64,000 nucleotides of DNA. It comes from Advenella sp. FME57 (GTDB taxonomy: Bacteria; Pseudomonadota; Gammaproteobacteria; Burkholderiales; Burkholderiaceae_B). The notes beneath the pieces were generated by a model. It saw only the letters and a list, made by a program, of their open reading frames with translations, had not been told where the DNA came from and searched no databases. How positions within the stretch are numbered: the first letter of the stretch is position 1; each line of letters begins with the position of its first letter. Below, piece by piece: positions 52,127-61,520 of this stretch. The position numbers and the translations under genes are program-made. The DNA is taken from positions 34,818 to 98,817 of the forward strand of contig NZ_JABUXU010000019.1 in assembly GCF_014897675.1 (NCBI RefSeq), in the 5' to 3' direction.

Positions 52127-52692
52127 GGATGAATGTCCAGAAAGTTTTGCAACAGGGCATGGCCATGTTCGCTGAGAATGGATTCAGGATGGTACTGTAC
52201 GCCATAAACCGGCAGGCTGGTATGCTCCACGGCCATGATCTCCCCATCGGCCGTTTCTGCCGTAATGCGCAGGCAGTCGGGCAATGAATCGCGTTCGATC
52301 GCCAGTGAGTGATAGCGGATCACGGTATGAGGCGAAGGAATGTTGCGAAACAGCGCGGATCCATCATGGGTAATTTCCGAAGTCTTGCCGTGCATGATCT
52401 GCTTGGCACGGATGATTTTACCGCCGAAAGCGGCGCCGATGGACTGGTGCCCCAGGCACACGCCCAGGACCGGAATTTGCCCTGCGAAATGTTTGATGAG
52501 TTCAACCGATACACCTGCCTGGGCAGGCGAGCAGGGCCCGGGGGAGACGCAAAGCCGTTCGGGATTGAGCGCAGCAATTTGCGCAACGGTCATCTGGTCG
52601 TTACGTACCACGTGGACGTCCTGGCCCAGTTCGCCAAAATATTGCACCAGATTGTAGGTAAACGAATCGTAATTATCGAGCATGAGCAGCAT
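52123..52692 (-). CDS. trpG: Anthranilate synthase component II (glutamine amidotransferase)
   Basis: Provides ammonia from glutamine to TrpE. 189-residue class I amidotransferase with [18 protein letters not shown], the oxyanion segment SPGPCSP, the catalytic Cys in VCLGHQSIG, and the His/Glu pair in GVQYHPESI. It starts 9 nt after trpE. A role in p-aminobenzoate synthesis as PabA is also possible for this family. Confidence 0.97.
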   Translation of the reverse strand: MLLMLDNYDSFTYNLVQYFGELGQDVHVVRNDQMTVAQIAALNPERLCVSPGPCSPAQAGVSVELIKHFAGQIPVLGVCLGHQSIGAAFGGKIIRAKQIMHGKTSEITHDGSALFRNIPSPHTVIRYHSLAIERDSLPDCLRITAETADGEIMAVEHTSLPVYGVQYHPESILSEHGHALLQNFLDIHP

Positions 52693-52701
52693 GACAGTTC
52701 C

Positions 52702-54225
52702 TCAGATGGGTTGATCCAGACCGTATTGCACCTGTTCGGCGGCGCGCAGCACGGCGCGGGCCTTGGCTTCGGTTTCCTGCCATTCTTTTTCAGGGTCGGA
52801 ATCGGCCACAATGCCGGCGGCCGCCTGTACATAGAGCATGCCGTTTTTGATGACGCCGGTGCGGATCGCGATGGCCACGTCCATGGTGCCGTTGTAGCTC
52901 AGATAGCCGGCAGCGCCGCCATAGATGCCGCGTCGCACGGGTTCCAGTTCATCGATCAGTTCCATAGCGCGCACTTTGGGCGCACCGGTAAGGGTGCCTG
53001 CGGGAAAGCTGGCGCGCAACACGTCGATGGCATCCATGTCCGGCTTCAGAATGCCCTTGACGTTCGATACCAGATGCATCACGTGTGAATAGCGTTCAAT
53101 CGCCATCTGGTCGGTCACTTCCACTGAGCCGGTTTCGGCCACACGCCCCACATCGTTGCGGGCCAGATCAATCAGCATGACGTGTTCGGCGATCTCCTTG
53201 GGATCGGCGCGCAGCTCGTCGGCCAGAGCTGCATCTTCTTCCGGTGTTTCACCGCGCTTGCGCGTGCCGGCAAGCGGACGAATGGTGATGGCGGTTTTCT
53301 CTTCGGCGTTTTCGGTGAAGGTTTCCTGGCGCACCAGAATTTCCGGTGACGAGCCTACGACATGAAAGTCACCGAAGTTCCAGAAATACATGTAGGGAGA
53401 GGGATTCAGGGAGCGCAGGGCGCGGTACAGGGACAGCGGCGAATCCCGGAAGGGCTTGGCAATGACCTGGCCGACCTGGACCTGCATCAGGTCGCCCGCG
53501 GCGATATATTCCTTGGCCTTCAGGACGGCCTTCAGATAATCTTCTTTCTTGAAGTCGCGGATTTCTGTCGTTTGCAGGCTGGGCAGGCTGTAGGGAATTT
53601 CAACCGGATGGCGCAGGCGGGCGCGCAGTTCAAGCAGCCGTTTCTGGGCCTTGCTGTAGCTTTCGGCCTCGTTCGGATCTGCGTAGATCATGAGGTAGGT
53701 TCGGCCGATCACATTGTCGACAATGACCAGTTCATCGACCTGCATCAGCATGATATCGGGCACGCCTTCCTTCTGGCCGTGAGGATAGGGTTTGACGTTG
53801 GGGCCCAGGGACGGCTCGATATGGCGAATGGTGTCGTAACCGAAATAGCCCGCCAGGCCGCCGGCAAAGCGGGGAATGCCTGGGCGCAGGGCCACCTTGA
53901 TGCGTTTTTTGAATGCCTGGATGAAGGTCAGCGGATCGCCCCGATAGGTTTCGGTGACTTCGCCGTTGGTCAGTACTTCGGTCAGATCGCCTGTGGCGCG
54001 GATCACTGTTTTGGCCGGCAGGCCGATAAAGGAATAGCGGCCGAACTGCTCGCCCCCGACCACCGATTCAAGCAGGCAGGTCATGCGACCGGCTTCTTTG
54101 CCGGTGTGGGCCAGTTTCAGGTAAATACCCAGCGTGGTATCAAGATCGGCGTAGGTTTCCTTGATGATCGGGATGCGGTTGAACCCCTGTGCTGCGAGTG
54201 CATTAAATTCAATTTCAGTCATCAT
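52702..54225 (-). CDS. trpE: Anthranilate synthase component I
   Basis: Chorismate-utilising subunit, 507 residues, catalysing the first committed step of tryptophan synthesis. The N-terminal LLESVVGGEQFGRYSFIGL contains the LLES motif tied to Trp feedback inhibition. The C-terminal catalytic domain has PSPYMYFWNFGDFHVVGSSPE, the IRPLAGTRKRG block, DLARNDVGRV and GTLTGAPKVRAMELIDELE. Two adjacent ATGs (54225, 54222) can start it. It follows the trp leader/attenuator at 54254-54450. Confidence 0.97.
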   Translation of the reverse strand: MMTEIEFNALAAQGFNRIPIIKETYADLDTTLGIYLKLAHTGKEAGRMTCLLESVVGGEQFGRYSFIGLPAKTVIRATGDLTEVLTNGEVTETYRGDPLTFIQAFKKRIKVALRPGIPRFAGGLAGYFGYDTIRHIEPSLGPNVKPYPHGQKEGVPDIMLMQVDELVIVDNVIGRTYLMIYADPNEAESYSKAQKRLLELRARLRHPVEIPYSLPSLQTTEIRDFKKEDYLKAVLKAKEYIAAGDLMQVQVGQVIAKPFRDSPLSLYRALRSLNPSPYMYFWNFGDFHVVGSSPEILVRQETFTENAEEKTAITIRPLAGTRKRGETPEEDAALADELRADPKEIAEHVMLIDLARNDVGRVAETGSVEVTDQMAIERYSHVMHLVSNVKGILKPDMDAIDVLRASFPAGTLTGAPKVRAMELIDELEPVRRGIYGGAAGYLSYNGTMDVAIAIRTGVIKNGMLYVQAAAGIVADSDPEKEWQETEAKARAVLRAAEQVQYGLDQPI

Positions 54226-54253
54226 GACGGTCTCTGTTTGTGTTTTCCTGAAT

Positions 54254-54281
54254 GACCGGGCAGATACAAAAATACCCGGTC
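54254..54281 (-). promoter_or_regulatory. Antiterminator pairing of the trp attenuator
   Basis: GACCGGG (54254-54260) can pair with CCCGGTC (54275-54281). The second strand is also the 3' arm of the terminator stem, so the two hairpins exclude each other. The loop holds the terminator's U-tract. Confidence 0.65.
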
Positions 54282-54306
54282 CTGTTTTAAGGGATTACCG
54301 GGTATT
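54271..54306 (-). terminator. Attenuator terminator upstream of trpE
   Basis: AATACCCGGT (54271-54280) and ACCGGGTATT (54297-54306) form a perfect 10-bp stem with a 16-nt loop; on the minus-strand transcript it is followed directly by a U5 run. It lies 46 nt before the trpE start. Confidence 0.8.
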
Positions 54307-54327
54307 GTGCGTACTGACTACAATTTT

Positions 54328-54353
54328 CGGATGCGGAAAAAAAGCGGCATCCG
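54328..54353 (-). promoter_or_regulatory. Leader hairpin between trpL stop and terminator
   Basis: CGGATGC (54328-54334) and GCATCCG (54347-54353) form a 7-bp stem just after the leader-peptide stop at 54361. It is placed where a pause hairpin would be. Confidence 0.5.
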
Positions 54354-54360
54354 GAACAGT

Positions 54361-54450
54361 CTAATAAGTGACACTCCCGGCAGACGAACGCCACCAGCGC
54401 CAATACATGGCAACCAGAGCAGAACGAGCATAAAGGGAGCGTGCAGTCAT
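54361..54450 (-). CDS. trpL: trp operon leader peptide
   Basis: 29-codon ORF whose ATG (54448-54450) directly abuts the gph stop codon (TAAATG), so translation is probably coupled to gph. The peptide starts MTARSLYARSALVAM and contains YWRWWRSS: three Trp codons within four positions (codons 17, 19, 20). It ends 55 nt before the terminator stem. Three clustered Trp codons ahead of exclusive terminator/antiterminator hairpins before trpE is the classical ribosome-mediated attenuation layout. A shorter version could start at the internal ATG of codon 15. Charged-tRNA-Trp shortage would stall the ribosome here and favour readthrough into trpEGDC. Confidence 0.8.
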   Translation of the reverse strand: MTARSLYARSALVAMYWRWWRSSAGSVTY

Positions 54451-55155
54451 TTACGTTAATAAATCAGGTTGGTCTGCCGATGCGTTGTGGCGTTCAATCC
54501 ACTGGGCCGCTTCGACGATAGTCTCTACTATATCATTGACTTTCAGGTTTTGTACACTGTTTCCTTCGTTATAGCCATAAGGAACAATGAGTACCGGCAT
54601 GCCCGCCGCTTGCGCCGCCTGCGCATCGTTGATGGAGTCGCCGATAAACACGCAGTCTGTGGGCTCAGCTTCCAGCAGGAAGCAGGCATGCAGCACGGGA
54701 CCGGCGTCCGGCTTGCGAGTGGGGCAGGTGTCGCCGGATACCACAGCATCAAAAAACGAACGTAGCCCGGTCTGAATCAGCAACTGTTCGGTAAAGACCG
54801 TGGGCTTGTTGGTCACGACGGCCAGGCGAATACCGGCCGCCTTCATGGATTTGAGCCCGTCGACCACGCCTTCGAATACCGTGGCCCGGTCGCCATTGAC
54901 CTGATGGTACGCGTCAATGAAATGTTCGCGGGCAACGATGAATGCTTCGGCGGTGACAACGGCCTCATCGTCGCCGCCGGTCATAGCGCGGCGCACCAGG
55001 TTATCGATACCTTTGCCGACAAACTGGGCAATCAGCTCCTGGTGCAGTTGCGGCAACCCGAGCTTGATGCGCATGGCATTGGCCGCCTGGGCCAGATCGG
55101 GAATGGAGTCGACCAGAGTGCCGTCAAGGTCAAGCAGTGCGGCGCGGATACTCAT
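54451..55155 (-). CDS. gph: Phosphoglycolate phosphatase (HAD family)
   Basis: Removes phosphate from 2-phosphoglycolate. 234 residues; HAD motif [15 protein letters not shown], motif II VVTNKP, Lys in the TRKPDAGP segment (motif III) and [12 protein letters not shown] (motif IV). The helical cap is between motifs I and II. It overlaps rpe by 4 nt upstream and abuts the trp leader downstream. The rpe-gph-trpEGDC linkage is found in several proteobacteria. Confidence 0.93.
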   Translation of the reverse strand: MSIRAALLDLDGTLVDSIPDLAQAANAMRIKLGLPQLHQELIAQFVGKGIDNLVRRAMTGGDDEAVVTAEAFIVAREHFIDAYHQVNGDRATVFEGVVDGLKSMKAAGIRLAVVTNKPTVFTEQLLIQTGLRSFFDAVVSGDTCPTRKPDAGPVLHACFLLEAEPTDCVFIGDSINDAQAAQAAGMPVLIVPYGYNEGNSVQNLKVNDIVETIVEAAQWIERHNASADQPDLLT

Positions 55156-55847
55156 GAGCGGTGCACTCCGGCAATCTGTTCGCGCATGTTTGCGATAACC
55201 GCCGCGTAGTCCTGCTGGCCGAAAATGGCCGAGCCAGCCACAAAGGTATCGGCGCCGGCTTCGTGGATTTGCGCGATATTATCTGTTTTCACGCCGCCAT
55301 CGACTTCAAGCAGAATGGTGTTGCCGGTTTTTTCCTGCCAGGCGTCAATGCGCTGGCGAGTGGCGCGCAGCTTGTCTAGCGTAGACGGGATGAATGATTG
55401 TCCGCCGAAACCCGGGTTAACCGACATGAGCAGGATCAGATCCAGACGGTCCATGACATGATCGAGCACCGACAGCGGCGTCGCCGGATTGAGCACCAGC
55501 CCGGCCTTGCAGCCATTGTCGCGGATCAGGGAAAGCGAACGGTCCACATGGCGCGACGCTTCCGGATGAAAGGAAATGATATTGGCGCCGGCCTGGGCAA
55601 ATTGCGGGATCAGCTCGTCTACCGGCTCACACATCAGGTGTACATCGATGGGTGCATCCGTACAGGGGCGAATGGCCTTGCACACCATGGGTCCGATGGT
55701 CAGATTGGGCACATAATGGTTATCCATCACGTCAAAATGAATCCAGTCGGCGCCGGCGCTGATCACATTTCTGACTTCTTCTCCGAGACGGGAAAAATCT
55801 GCTGACAGAATGCTGGGGGCGATGCGGGTAACGGGTTGTAATTCCAT
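55152..55847 (-). CDS. rpe: Ribulose-phosphate 3-epimerase
   Basis: Interconverts ribulose 5-phosphate and xylulose 5-phosphate in the pentose phosphate pathway. The ATG at 55847 ([19 protein letters not shown]) gives 231 residues; an upstream in-frame TTG at 55910 adds residues without family match. [43 protein letters not shown] and [11 protein letters not shown] carry the metal and catalytic residues. First gene of the rpe-gph-trp transcript. Confidence 0.96.
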   Translation of the reverse strand: MELQPVTRIAPSILSADFSRLGEEVRNVISAGADWIHFDVMDNHYVPNLTIGPMVCKAIRPCTDAPIDVHLMCEPVDELIPQFAQAGANIISFHPEASRHVDRSLSLIRDNGCKAGLVLNPATPLSVLDHVMDRLDLILLMSVNPGFGGQSFIPSTLDKLRATRQRIDAWQEKTGNTILLEVDGGVKTDNIAQIHEAGADTFVAGSAIFGQQDYAAVIANMREQIAGVHRS

Positions 55848-55941
55848 GACAGCGTTTTTCTCCTGTAAGGGGGCGCACGAAGTACAATGAAGTTCTATTA
55901 TTCCATACAAACACGTTTAGCTTTCTGAGGATCCGGCACGA

Positions 55942-56313
55942 ATGGTAAATACAATGACGGTGGAAGTCACACCGCGCTATCTCGAAGAACAGTCCGACCC
56001 GTCTCGCTCGCAATATGTCTTTGCCTATACAGTGAGAATTCGCAATACCGGTACAGCGGCAGCGCAGGTCATCAGCCGTCACTGGGTCATTACCGATGGC
56101 GATGAGAAAATCCAGGAGGTGCGCGGACTGGGTATTGTCGGCGAACAGCCGCTTATTGCTGCTGGCGATATGTACGAATACACCAGCGGGTGTCCGCTAA
56201 ATACCCCTTTGGGCACCATGAAGGGCAGCTATCACTGTGTAGGTGAAAACGGTGTCCCGTTTGACGTGGACATTCCCGAATTCATTTTGACGCTACCGCG
56301 AACGCTGCATTGA
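55942..56313 (+). CDS. apaG: ApaG (DUF525) protein
   Basis: 123-residue immunoglobulin-like beta protein of the ApaG/CorD family. VFAYTVRIRNTG, SRHWVITD, the conserved GLGIVGEQP turn (about 66-74) and YTSGCPLNTPLGTMKGSY define it. Its role is unclear in bacteria; some work links it to metal resistance or pyrophosphate binding. It is divergent from rpe with 94 nt between starts and lies upstream of mltA on the plus strand. Confidence 0.95.
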   Translation: MVNTMTVEVTPRYLEEQSDPSRSQYVFAYTVRIRNTGTAAAQVISRHWVITDGDEKIQEVRGLGIVGEQPLIAAGDMYEYTSGCPLNTPLGTMKGSYHCVGENGVPFDVDIPEFILTLPRTLH

Positions 56314-56375
56314 TCGCCCGCCACTATTGCTGTGTCATTGGGCTTGTCTTCCATTATTTGTCTGGATAAATAACT

Positions 56376-57659
56376 ATGAAAAATCCGCACGCACCAAACA
56401 GGCTACTGCCTGCCGCCGTGGCTGCGCTTGTCCTGCTGGCAAGTTGTTCGACGCAAGATGCGGGGATGCAGCCGTCGCAGTCGTCGTTCTCCATGACCGC
56501 GCCCCTGTCAGTGCCGGACCAGTCGGCCTTTGCGCCTACGCCACCACGACCGCTGGCGGGCCAGTATAGCCAGGTTGCCTGGTCGTCGCTGCCCGGCTGG
56601 AATGCGGATGATGCCCGCCATTTATGGCTGACTTTCTATAATAATTGTCGTGGCCTGATGCGCCCGGTCAGCGGCTCCAAAGCCATGCCGGCGCGCGCTA
56701 CCCCTGCTGTCTGGCAACCGGTGTGCCAGGCCGCCGCACAGTCGGGTATCGACCCGCGCAGCAATGACGCAACTGCGGTCAAGGCCTTCCTGGAGCAACA
56801 TCTGCAGCCCTGGCAGGTGACTGAGAACGGCAAGTCAACCAATACCGTCACGGGCTACTATGAGCCGGTGGTGCATGGTTCGCGTTCACATGGCGGCGAG
56901 TATCAGTGGCCAATGTATGCCGCTCCCGATGATCTGCTGACCATCGATCTGGGCCAGCAATATCCTGAACTGGCAGGCAAGCGTATTCGCGGCAAGCTCT
57001 CGGGCAAGACGATCGTGCCCTACGACACCAGGGAGCAAATTGCCCGGCGCGATACCAAGCCGCCGGTCATTGTGTGGCTGAATGATCCGGTCGAGGCGTT
57101 TTTCCTGCAGGTGCAGGGGTCGGGCCGGGTGCAACTGGATGATGGCTCCATGATTCGCCTGGCCTACGCCAACCATAATGGCCGCCCTTATAGTTCGATC
57201 GGCAAGTGGCTGGCCGACAAGGGCGAATTGCCGCTGGCGCAGGCCAATATGCAAAATATCAAGGCCTGGGCCAAAGCCCACCCGGATCGGGTCGATGAAA
57301 TGCTCAACACCAATCAGGCCATGGTGTTCTTCCGTGAAGAGGCGCTGTCTGACGATGCGGCAGGTCCCAAGGGCGCCTATGGTATTCCGCTGGTGGCGGA
57401 ACGGACGGTGGCCGTCGATCCCAATTACGTGCCATTGGGCAGTCCGCTGTTCCTGGCGACTACCCGGCCGCATTCGACCCAGCCTATGCAACGTGTTGTC
57501 TTCGCACAGGACACGGGTGCTGCCATCAAAGGGGTGGCGCGAACCGACTTTTTCTGGGGGTCGGGTGATGCGGCGGGTGAGTTGGCCGGTCGCATGAAAC
57601 AGACCGGTCGGGTATGGATTCTCTGGCCGCGCAGCGCAGGAGTTCCGGAGGCGCGATGA
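56376..57659 (+). CDS. mltA: Membrane-bound lytic murein transglycosylase A
   Basis: Outer-membrane lipoprotein that cleaves peptidoglycan glycan chains. 427 residues: basic N-terminus, hydrophobic stretch ending LLASC (lipobox), the MltA domain with TGYYEPVVHGS, and the 3D domain near the end with VAVDPNYVPLGSPLFL and AQDTGAAIKGVARTDFFWGSGD, which holds the catalytic Asp. The C-terminus ends WILWPRSAGVPEAR. The next gene starts on its stop codon. Confidence 0.96.
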   Translation: MKNPHAPNRLLPAAVAALVLLASCSTQDAGMQPSQSSFSMTAPLSVPDQSAFAPTPPRPLAGQYSQVAWSSLPGWNADDARHLWLTFYNNCRGLMRPVSGSKAMPARATPAVWQPVCQAAAQSGIDPRSNDATAVKAFLEQHLQPWQVTENGKSTNTVTGYYEPVVHGSRSHGGEYQWPMYAAPDDLLTIDLGQQYPELAGKRIRGKLSGKTIVPYDTREQIARRDTKPPVIVWLNDPVEAFFLQVQGSGRVQLDDGSMIRLAYANHNGRPYSSIGKWLADKGELPLAQANMQNIKAWAKAHPDRVDEMLNTNQAMVFFREEALSDDAAGPKGAYGIPLVAERTVAVDPNYVPLGSPLFLATTRPHSTQPMQRVVFAQDTGAAIKGVARTDFFWGSGDAAGELAGRMKQTGRVWILWPRSAGVPEAR

Positions 57660-58825
57660 AACACGATGTGATTGTCTGTGGTGCCGGTATTGCGGGAATG
57701 GGCAGCGCGCTGGCGCTGACCCGAGCCGGCGTGAATGTGGCGCTGCTGGCACCCAAACGGGCACCGGCGCCCATGCCGGGCGAGCAGTATCACCCTCGCG
57801 TTTATGCCATCTCCGAAGCCAGCCAGGCACTGCTTGCGTCGCTGGGCATCTGGGATGCCATGCCGCAAGAACGGATTACACCTGTCGATGCGATGCAGGT
57901 CAATGGCGATCGTGACGGGCAGGTGGTGCTCGATGCCTGGCAGGCTGCCAAATCCCATCTGGCATGGATTGTCGAATCGGGTGAAATTGAACGGGCCCTG
58001 TTCCAGGCGCTCACGATTTACGGTGTGCCGTGGATTGACGATACGATGCAGACCTGGCAACCCGGGCTGGTGACAACGGCCGGTGGCATGACGCTGCAGG
58101 CACAGTTGTTTATCGGTGCCGACGGGGCCCGGTCACCGCTGCGCAGCGCTGCCGCAATGGCGCACCAGAAAAAAGACTATGGCGATCAGGGGCTGGTCAC
58201 GCATCTGACTTGCGAAAAACCTCATATGAACACGGCGTACCAATGGTTCTGCAATCATCATGTGCTGGCTTTTCTGCCCATGCCCGATACCAGCGAAGGG
58301 CATCAGGTATCGCTGGTCTGGTCGGTTGACGATGCAACCGCCTATCAGTTTCTGCACATGGACGAGGCGACGCTGGGCCGTGCGCTGCCGGAGGCCCTCA
58401 ATGAGGTGGCGCAGGGTTGCCTGGGTACGCTCAGGATGCGCGCACGCCTGCATGGCTTTCCCTTGACGCTGGAAAAGGCGCAAATGGCAGCGCCGGGCGT
58501 GGCACTGGTGGGCGATGCGGCGCATCGGGTTCATCCGCTGGCCGGACAGGGGCTCAATCTCGGGCTTGGCGACGTTAAGGCGCTCGCGCAAGTATTGAAC
58601 GAAAAAGAGGCGTTTCGGTCCTATGGAGATCTGCGTGTACTCGAGCGCTATGCCCGCACGCGTGCCGCCGATGTTATGGCCATGCGAGTGGCGACCGATG
58701 GCCTGTATCAGTTGTTTTCCCGTGACCTGCCTGCGCTGCCGTTTTTACGCAATACAGGCATGAACCTGGTGCAGCAGCTTCCCTGGGTCAAGCGGCAACT
58801 GATTGCCGGGGCATCGGGGTTGTGA
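57656..58825 (+). CDS. UbiH/UbiF/VisC-family FAD monooxygenase
   Basis: 389-residue flavoprotein hydroxylase, probably of ubiquinone biosynthesis. The ATG at 57656 overlaps the mltA stop and follows GGAGG. The N-terminal GAGIAGMGSALALTRAG binds FAD ADP; a YHPRVYAISEAS segment matches the family's R-x-Y/F-A-I-S motif; DGARSPLRSAA and GDAAHRVHPLAGQGLNLGLGD are the second FAD-binding blocks and UbiH signature. Which ring position it hydroxylates cannot be told. ubiX elsewhere in the window shows ubiquinone genes are scattered. Confidence 0.92.
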   Translation: MKHDVIVCGAGIAGMGSALALTRAGVNVALLAPKRAPAPMPGEQYHPRVYAISEASQALLASLGIWDAMPQERITPVDAMQVNGDRDGQVVLDAWQAAKSHLAWIVESGEIERALFQALTIYGVPWIDDTMQTWQPGLVTTAGGMTLQAQLFIGADGARSPLRSAAAMAHQKKDYGDQGLVTHLTCEKPHMNTAYQWFCNHHVLAFLPMPDTSEGHQVSLVWSVDDATAYQFLHMDEATLGRALPEALNEVAQGCLGTLRMRARLHGFPLTLEKAQMAAPGVALVGDAAHRVHPLAGQGLNLGLGDVKALAQVLNEKEAFRSYGDLRVLERYARTRAADVMAMRVATDGLYQLFSRDLPALPFLRNTGMNLVQQLPWVKRQLIAGASGL

Positions 58826-59007
58826 TCGTCTTGCAAGAAGGGGTATCGCTGCGCAAGCGCGGTACCGGAACCTGTGCAAGATCGTGGCCAGTACAAAACA
58901 GTGTCGGTGACAGCCCCCGGCCACAGTAGCGCCTTTCACGTCTCGTGCAAGGCTTCGTTGGCGGCAACGCCACTCAATGGGTTTCTGTTGTAAAAGGATG
59001 GAAGGTA

Positions 59008-59769
59008 ATGGGATTGAATTGGATAAAAGCACGCACAGGGCAGCAGTACCGCCGGGCGGCGATGGCAGGCTTGCTGATATTGGTAGCGGGCGCCTTTGCC
59101 GTGCCGGCCGTACAGGCTCAGACAGCCGATAATGCAAAGCTGGAAAGCGTTCGGGATGCGGTAAAAAAGGCGTTCGATGTTGAAGTGACCCGGGTGCAGC
59201 CGACCGATTATGCCAATCTGTATGAAGTGCAGTTGGGCGGCAATATCGTGTATACCAACGAAAAGGCCGAGTTTGTGCTCGCAGGTAATCTGGTCGACGC
59301 CAAAACAAAACGCGATGTAACCACCGAGCGGATCGAGGAAATTTCCAAGGTGGATTTTTCCACCTTGCCACTGTCCCAGGCAGTCAAGCTGGTTAAGGGT
59401 AATGGCGCGCGCAAAATGGCCGTGTTCGAGGATCCCAACTGCGGCTATTGTAAAAAACTGCATAAGGAACTGACTACGCTGGATAACGTCACCGTGTACA
59501 CCTTCCTGTTCCCGATTCTGGCGCCCGATTCAGTGACCAAGGCCACTAACGTGTGGTGCGCCAAAGATCAGGCCACCGTATGGACAGACTGGATGAACAA
59601 GGGGATTGAACCACAGCAAGCCACCTGCGATACACCTATCGAGAAAAATCTCGCCCTGGGCCAGAAACTGGCTGTCCAGGGTACGCCCGCCATCTTCTTT
59701 GAAAGCGGCAACCGCGTCAACGGCTATGTACCGGCCGCCCGGCTCAATCAGGAACTGGATCGCAAGTGA
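59008..59769 (+). CDS. dsbC: Thiol:disulfide interchange protein DsbC
   Basis: Periplasmic disulfide isomerase. The ATG at 59008 (AAGG upstream) gives 253 residues. A signal sequence runs to about residue 39 (cleavage near VQA-QTAD). The N-terminal dimerisation domain (LESVRDAVKKAFDVEVTRVQP) is followed by a thioredoxin domain with FEDPNCGYCKKLHKEL, active-site CGYC. A second Cys pair (VWC and ATC) is positioned as the structural disulfide, and GTPAIFFESG holds the cis-Pro. It stands alone; the partner reductase DsbD is not here. Confidence 0.95.
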   Translation: MGLNWIKARTGQQYRRAAMAGLLILVAGAFAVPAVQAQTADNAKLESVRDAVKKAFDVEVTRVQPTDYANLYEVQLGGNIVYTNEKAEFVLAGNLVDAKTKRDVTTERIEEISKVDFSTLPLSQAVKLVKGNGARKMAVFEDPNCGYCKKLHKELTTLDNVTVYTFLFPILAPDSVTKATNVWCAKDQATVWTDWMNKGIEPQQATCDTPIEKNLALGQKLAVQGTPAIFFESGNRVNGYVPAARLNQELDRK

Positions 59770-59820
59770 CTCATCGCCCCCGGCCCTGACAGGCTGGCCG
59801 CGTGCCGGTTAATGTGCTTG

Positions 59821-60549
59821 TCAGGCTGACAGGGCAAATGGATGGGTCAGCAGTTGCTGTACAGAGTTGACGCGCAGGTCCACATAGGCGGGCCGCATGC
59901 GCTGCATGGAACTGAACGGTGTGCCGCGATGAAAGATGTGCACGGTTTTCATATGCAGCTGTTTGGCCGTTTTCAGGTTTTTCAGTGTGTCCTCGACCAG
60001 AATCGTGCGCGTTGGCTCACACTGCAACTGCACCAGCAACTGCTGCATCAGCGCCGGTGAGGGTTTGGGTCGAAACCGGCCCTGCAGGCACATTTCATTG
60101 ATGGAACAGATTCCCGCAAAACAGTGGCGCACATTCAGGCGATCCAGAACGATCCTGGCGTAATGCATGGGCGCATTCGTGACCACATATTTGATGCCTG
60201 GCACGGCATTGAGCATGGCCGACAGGTTTTTTTCGATTTTGGTGTTGCCGGCAATGTCGAAGTCATGGCTCAAGTGCAGGAAATCGGCGGCTTTCACATT
60301 GTGATGCCGCACCATCCCGATCAGTGTGGCCCCATAACGTGCCCAGTAGGCCTTGCGCAAAACCGTCGCTTCGTCTTCGTCAATATCCAGCGATAGCATG
60401 ACGGCGCGCGTCATACTCTGGTTGATGTGTCCAAAGATCGCGTGCGAGGCGTCGTGCAGTGTGTTGTCCAGATCGAACAGCCATACGCGCGGTGTGCGGG
60501 TATGGCGAACCAGCGGTTGCAGGGGTTTGATGAGCGGGGTACAGATCAT
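59821..60549 (-). CDS. Pyrimidine 5'-nucleotidase (HAD family)
   Basis: 242-residue HAD hydrolase of the SDT1/PYN group. Motif I is VWLFDLDNTLHDAS, motif II VVTNAP, the Lys is in FRPKPSPALMQQ, and motif IV is ILVEDTLKNLKTA. The DLDNTL variant followed by a short helical cap is typical of this subgroup. It follows argB after 46 nt. The same argB-nucleotidase order occurs in related genomes. Substrate assignment is by family only. Confidence 0.88.
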   Translation of the reverse strand: MICTPLIKPLQPLVRHTRTPRVWLFDLDNTLHDASHAIFGHINQSMTRAVMLSLDIDEDEATVLRKAYWARYGATLIGMVRHHNVKAADFLHLSHDFDIAGNTKIEKNLSAMLNAVPGIKYVVTNAPMHYARIVLDRLNVRHCFAGICSINEMCLQGRFRPKPSPALMQQLLVQLQCEPTRTILVEDTLKNLKTAKQLHMKTVHIFHRGTPFSSMQRMRPAYVDLRVNSVQQLLTHPFALSA

Positions 60550-60595
60550 GCAGCAACAGCAACGCCTGCGACGCGTAACAACGCCGCAAACGTGA

Positions 60596-61498
60596 TCATG
60601 ATGTGATCATGGTGCCGACACCCTTGTCTGTCAGAATTTCCAGCAACAGGCAGTGAGCGACCCGGCCATCGACAATATGCACGGAGTTTACACCGTTGCG
60701 GGCGGCATCCAGCGCCGATGAAATCTTCGGCAGCATGCCGCCAGAGATGGTACCGTCAGCAAATAATTCATCAATGGTCTTGGCCGACAGCTTGCGCAAC
60801 AGCTGGCCTGCTTTGTCCAGTACGCCCGGGGTGTTGGTCATCATCAGCAGTTTTTCTGCCTGAAGGACTTCGGCCATTTTACCGGCGACCACGTCGGCGT
60901 TGATGTTGTAGACATCCCCTTCTTCAGCGTCGTAGCCGATGGGGGAAATGACGGGGATGAACTGATCGTCCTGCAGGGCTTTGACCACCGACGGATCAAT
61001 GCTGGAAATATCCCCTACGAAACCGATATCCAGTGGTGCGTCAGGATTTTCCTTGTTGGGCATGAGTTTTTTGCGGGCCTGGATCAGGCCGCCGTCTTTG
61101 CCGGTAAGGCCCACGGCCTTGCCGCCGGCTTCGTTGATCATCATGACGATATCCTGCTGGACCTGGCCGCCCAGCACCCACTCGACCACTTCCATGGTGT
61201 CGGCGTCGGTCACACGCATGCCCTGGATGAAGTTACCTTCCTTGCCAAGACGCTTGAGCGCGCTGTCGATTTGCGGGCCGCCGCCGTGAATCACCACCGG
61301 GTTCAGGCCGATCAGCTTGAGCAAGACGACGTCTCTGGCGAAACTGCGTTGCAGCCGTTCTTCAACCATGGCGTTGCCGCCGTATTTGATCACGACGGTC
61401 TTGCCGTGGAACTTCCGGATATACGGCAAAGACTCGGAAATAATGTCGGCCTTGACTGCCGGTGAAACAGCGTTGATATCCAGGGGTGTGTCAGACAT
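60596..61498 (-). CDS. argB: Acetylglutamate kinase
   Basis: Phosphorylates N-acetylglutamate, second step of arginine synthesis. The ATG at 61498 gives 300 residues; the in-frame extension to 61582 has no family match. [10 protein letters not shown] (ATP site), [11 protein letters not shown] (substrate), [23 protein letters not shown] and the C-terminal [18 protein letters not shown] are visible. Whether it is Arg-inhibited is unclear; I see no long N-terminal kinked helix. Confidence 0.97.
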   Translation of the reverse strand: MSDTPLDINAVSPAVKADIISESLPYIRKFHGKTVVIKYGGNAMVEERLQRSFARDVVLLKLIGLNPVVIHGGGPQIDSALKRLGKEGNFIQGMRVTDADTMEVVEWVLGGQVQQDIVMMINEAGGKAVGLTGKDGGLIQARKKLMPNKENPDAPLDIGFVGDISSIDPSVVKALQDDQFIPVISPIGYDAEEGDVYNINADVVAGKMAEVLQAEKLLMMTNTPGVLDKAGQLLRKLSAKTIDELFADGTISGGMLPKISSALDAARNGVNSVHIVDGRVAHCLLLEILTDKGVGTMITS

Positions 61499-61520
61499 GC
61501 TAGCTCGCGGTTGCTGAAAG

